In this document: piece after piece, positions 61,233 through 64,000 of the stretch | How the letters are laid out: every line of letters begins with the position of its first letter | Position numbering within the stretch: the stretch's first letter is position 1 | Notes under the pieces: generated by a model | What the model was told of the DNA's origin: nothing | What the model saw: only the letters and a program-made list of their open reading frames with translations | The model's database searches: none | Assembly (NCBI RefSeq): GCF_005503445.1 | Contig: NZ_SCOH01000018.1 | Location: forward strand, 39,163-103,162 | Origin: Chitinivorax sp. B | Lineage (GTDB): Bacteria; Pseudomonadota; Gammaproteobacteria; Burkholderiales; SCOH01 | Direction of reading: 5' to 3' | Length of the DNA: 64,000 nt | Program-made: the position numbers and the translations under genes

Positions 61233-63685
61233 GCTTGGCCTTCCTGTGACGGTTTGCTGGTGTCGGTCGGGGATGGTGTTGCTGCGGTGGGCGGTGGCTC
61301 GGGAATCACATGTGCTTTTTGGGCTTCCTCGAATGTCCAGCCTCGTACCGATTCGCTGATGACAGCGGCGGGTTTCTCTTCATACAGCGGCTTGACGCAA
61401 GCAGGGAGTTCGCCAGAGGAATAATAATCGCTGTTCCCTTTGATCAGCTCGCGTCGCCAGGGTTCTTCTACTTGCCAGTAGTCCGCAAATTTTTCTTGAA
61501 ACGCTGGCCACGTCAAAATACCGGGTCGTTCTTCCTTCGTGGGATCAGGAATCTTCAACCGCCAATCCGCCACCACACACAAATAGGCGTGAAATGCCTT
61601 ATCAGTGCTCGCGCGTCCGCTGCCAATAGATACATCGTAGGCGGTGGCCATCTCGTGGTTCTTCTGGCCGTTGAAGATGGCGCCATGGAAGGACCGTTCC
61701 GATACTTCGCGGGTCATGAAGCGGCGCTGGATTTCCTCTGGCGTTTCATCGCGACGGATCAGCAACTTGCCAGTGGGGGTGCGTTTGTCTTTTTCCAAGC
61801 ATTGATAGGCCTCATACACTTTTTCAGTTTGTTGCGCTTTGGGTTTCTCAAAGTTTAAATGCTTTTGAATGGTATCGACCTTGTTGTTGGCGACGGCAAC
61901 GACCCAACCGGTGTAGAGATTTTGCCCAACAGGCTGGCGTTCTGGTTTGGAATAAATGGAAGGCGAGCCTTCCTGTCCATCTACCAGATCCCAGACTTGC
62001 TGGCGGCCGTAAGCACTGGTCAGGGCAATCTGGGCGTCGATGGCATCTACCTGTTCCCAGCGGCCCTGCTCGTAACGTATCTTGTCCTGCTCTGCTTCAC
62101 TGCTGGCCTGTTTGGCTGCATCTTCCGTCTGGCCGGTATAGACACGTTTTTTCTTGTCGTCCGGTGCAGGTATCGAGTTGGCCGCACCATCATAAAGTGA
62201 AGGTTTGAAAGGCTTGGGCAGCGCTTCGCCAGTAATGCGCCGGATGGCATCACGCTTATCCGGGTTTTTCGGATCGTACTCGGGAAAGGTCTGGCGCATG
62301 TTGCCGGCGTTCTCGGTGACATGGGCGTGATCATCCTCGCCCTTTTCGCGCAATACGAAATCGTGCGGTGCCAGGCCAACCTCATTCATGCCAAGCTGCC
62401 CTGTCTGCGGATGCTTGCGCTGTTTGACGCTGAACACCCGCTGACGGAAGCCCGTGCCCAGTTCCGGCAATGCTTCGCGGGTGATACGCGACAGCGCTAT
62501 GGGCCCATCGGGGTCGGCCATGGTGTTTTGCTGGGCTGGTTGGCTGGGATCAAGCCGGCTGCCTTTAATGGCATCAGGCACGCCTTGCCAACCAATACCT
62601 TTGACGTTGGGTAAACCCACAGTCATGTCTTCCGGCCCAAAATAGAGATAAACCTTGCCCCGGTTGTCGCGATCCTTGTCTGGTTCCCAAGTGGCACCAA
62701 CAATACCGTGATTTTCGTAGCCCGTCAGTGTGGTCAGAGCGGGTTCTGTATGGCGCTTTTCAAATACACCTTTGACAATATTGGCCAGCGTCTCCAACCG
62801 GGCATGCAAAGTCTGCCCACCTTTCAGCTTATGGTAATGCTTTGCCATGCTGGCATCTTCGCCTTCACCGGTATTCTGTGCGAACCAGCGGATCAATCCG
62901 CCACTATCTTCCAGACTGTAGGGTGGGTTGTTCAGCACCAAGGTGTCGGCAGGGCGCAGACCCTTGTGCAACAGAAAGGCTTGCGCCAGCAGGCTGACCA
63001 TGCAGCCCTGACTGTGGGCGACCAGCGAGACGGTTTCATCAACGTGGTAATCACGAATCATAGAAATCAACGCGGCCAGCCGCTTGGCCGCCAGCACCAT
63101 ATACATGCGCCCTGGCGCACTGAGTACTGGCCGTAATGGGTCAGCGGCAACGCGATCTGCCGCTCGGCACCACAATCCCCAGTTACCCTTGTTCCACATG
63201 TCGGGCAGACTGGTGGTAGCGTTGGCGAACGGGCCGCCGCCTTTGGAGTAATCTTTGTCCAACCGATTGCCATAGCGATCGGTGGACTGGCCGTGCCATT
63301 CCAACTCACCTTTATTGACTTCCTCTTCAATTTCGCGGAAACCCCAATAGAACGGAATGATCGGGGTGTGGCTGGTTTCATCCAGCTTGCGTTTGAAGAA
63401 CACGGCATCCGGGTCTTCTTCGGGGTGTTCGCGGTCGTGCTGGGTAAGTGTGTCGCGGTATTCGCCGGGGACGATATCTTCACGGTAAAGTCGTTTTATA
63501 AGCCCGGTGCATAGGCCGCGTTCGACTGTACCATAGCCAGTACCGACGTCGTTGACGCCGTGGATGACGATGATATTGCCCGGTAGATCGGCCGGTACGC
63601 TTACGGTCTTGTCCGATTCTCGTTGGCACTGTGTTACCGCTGTATCGGAGGCGATAACCAGTTCTTTTTTGGGATAATGACTCAT
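61229..63685 (-). CDS. tle3: type VI secretion phospholipase effector, Tle3 type
   Basis: An 818-residue alpha/beta-hydrolase toxin. PADLPGNIIVIHGVNDVGTGYG is the oxyanion region and VSLVAHSQGCMVSLLAQAF the nucleophile elbow (G-x-S-x-G with AHSQG, Ser225). HAPGRMYMVLAAKR and EDMTVGLPNVKGIGWQG lie nearby. The C-terminal half (FSVKQRKHP, YDGAANSIPAPDDKKK, EVSERSFHGAIFNG) matches DUF3274 seen in Tle3 proteins. It probably hydrolyses phospholipids of rival cells after delivery by VgrG/PAAR. It is between a vgrG end and the DUF2875 gene. Confidence 0.88.
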   Translation of the reverse strand: MSHYPKKELVIASDTAVTQCQRESDKTVSVPADLPGNIIVIHGVNDVGTGYGTVERGLCTGLIKRLYREDIVPGEYRDTLTQHDREHPEEDPDAVFFKRKLDETSHTPIIPFYWGFREIEEEVNKGELEWHGQSTDRYGNRLDKDYSKGGGPFANATTSLPDMWNKGNWGLWCRAADRVAADPLRPVLSAPGRMYMVLAAKRLAALISMIRDYHVDETVSLVAHSQGCMVSLLAQAFLLHKGLRPADTLVLNNPPYSLEDSGGLIRWFAQNTGEGEDASMAKHYHKLKGGQTLHARLETLANIVKGVFEKRHTEPALTTLTGYENHGIVGATWEPDKDRDNRGKVYLYFGPEDMTVGLPNVKGIGWQGVPDAIKGSRLDPSQPAQQNTMADPDGPIALSRITREALPELGTGFRQRVFSVKQRKHPQTGQLGMNEVGLAPHDFVLREKGEDDHAHVTENAGNMRQTFPEYDPKNPDKRDAIRRITGEALPKPFKPSLYDGAANSIPAPDDKKKRVYTGQTEDAAKQASSEAEQDKIRYEQGRWEQVDAIDAQIALTSAYGRQQVWDLVDGQEGSPSIYSKPERQPVGQNLYTGWVVAVANNKVDTIQKHLNFEKPKAQQTEKVYEAYQCLEKDKRTPTGKLLIRRDETPEEIQRRFMTREVSERSFHGAIFNGQKNHEMATAYDVSIGSGRASTDKAFHAYLCVVADWRLKIPDPTKEERPGILTWPAFQEKFADYWQVEEPWRRELIKGNSDYYSSGELPACVKPLYEEKPAAVISESVRGWTFEEAQKAHVIPEPPPTAATPSPTDTSKPSQEGQA

Positions 63686-63700
63686 CAGTCGAGCAACGCC

Positions 63701-64000
63701 TTACGTTAAGTCAGTCAATATGTCGATATTGGCGATCCGCATCGCGTCGCGTTCGAGTAGTTCCGTTCTGCCTTCGACATCCGATACGCCTTCAATCTGG
63801 CTGCCATCTGTCAATGTGATACGGTAACGGCGATTGGCGGCCAGTTGCGCATTCTTGGTGTGGGCTTGGTAGGCCAATACAAATCGCTGATCCGTCTGGC
63901 CCTTGTCAAACGTAGGCAGTTCAGCGGCCATGGTCGCTGGCCCACTATGCGGGAAGCTGACGGCCTTCTGCTCGATGGTGCCTTGTGTCCCGAGCGTGAT
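63701..64000 (-). CDS. 3' end of a vgrG gene, cut by the window edge
   Basis: The last 99 codons of a longer gene continue past the right edge without a stop: ITLGTQGTIEQKAVSFPHSGPATMAAELPTFDKGQTDQ then LTDGSQIEGVSDVEGRTELLERDAMRIANIDILTDLT. The first part is the C-terminal VgrG/DUF2345 signature (GTIE-KA-FP-SGPA) that ends the spike protein; the last part is an extension often recognising the effector. It stands 15 bases before the Tle3 gene, so it is the likely carrier of this lipase. Confidence 0.75.
   Translation of the reverse strand: MTLGTQGTIEQKAVSFPHSGPATMAAELPTFDKGQTDQRFVLAYQAHTKNAQLAANRRYRITLTDGSQIEGVSDVEGRTELLERDAMRIANIDILTDLT

Noticed and set aside
1..64000. CRISPR arrays, tRNA and rRNA genes
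   Set aside because: No regularly spaced repeats, cloverleaf sequences or rRNA segments were seen in either strand by reading; a tRNA scan was not run.

Overview
The window looks like a chromosomal segment of a mid-GC Gram-negative bacterium, most likely a betaproteobacterium. The supports are an RND efflux permease, an LPS-type ABC polysaccharide exporter, GDP-heptose genes, a type VI secretion lipase island (VgrG end, Tle3, DUF2875, PAAR) and housekeeping genes such as prmC, grxD, apt and mtnA. This placement is from gene content only. No rRNA, tRNA or CRISPR array was seen.

Layout. 1-3.4 kb: start of a secreted protein gene with a tiny leader ORF, a lux-box-like palindrome, a LuxR-type regulator, a SLATT membrane protein and two GNAT acetyltransferases. 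3.8-6.6 kb: four minus-strand genes for exported proteins, one carrying an internal tandem repeat. 7.2-13.5 kb: VanW protein, methyltransferase, orphan RND permease, MocR regulator. 13.7-23.5 kb: prmC-grxD, a low-GC solute-binding protein, a YgjP-like metallopeptidase, an amino-acid module (aminotransferase, EamA exporter, divergent Lrp regulator), methyltransferase, Fe/Zn-type cysteine-cluster protein and an FAD protein. 23.5-32.4 kb: repeat-rich intergenic regions, a secreted nuclease, what looks like a group II intron 5' fragment in a broken epimerase gene, then gmhB and an mtnP-aldolase-apt-mtnA salvage operon consistent with the 5'-deoxynucleoside (DHAP) shunt, a glycosyltransferase and a discoidin-like lipoprotein.

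32.4-52.1 kb is a single minus-strand polysaccharide cluster of sixteen genes. Read in transcription order it has a B12-type radical SAM protein, HddA, a GDP-fucose-synthase-like reductase, a split transketolase, a DegT-fold protein with His in place of the PLP lysine (ColD/RfbH-type 3-dehydratase), HddC, GmhA, an NAD-dependent epimerase/dehydratase, an LhgO-type oxidase, Wzm, Wzt, two sulfotransferases and two glycosyltransferase-like proteins. Beyond an IS remnant lies a CysN-CysC fusion whose GTPase part has lost its P-loop but whose APS kinase part looks intact; it could supply PAPS to the sulfotransferases. Together the genes suggest export of a sulfated glycan containing a deoxygenated, carbon-branched sugar made from GDP-heptose. 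I regard this as the best candidate for an undescribed pathway in the window.

56-64 kb: a lipoprotein FAD oxidoreductase, then a T6SS lipase island running off the right edge. Several short non-autonomous transposable elements are visible directly, three families with terminal inverted repeats and target duplications (9-bp, 4-bp TTAG and 3-bp TAA). One family has two copies in the window, each with its own perfect 9-bp duplication.
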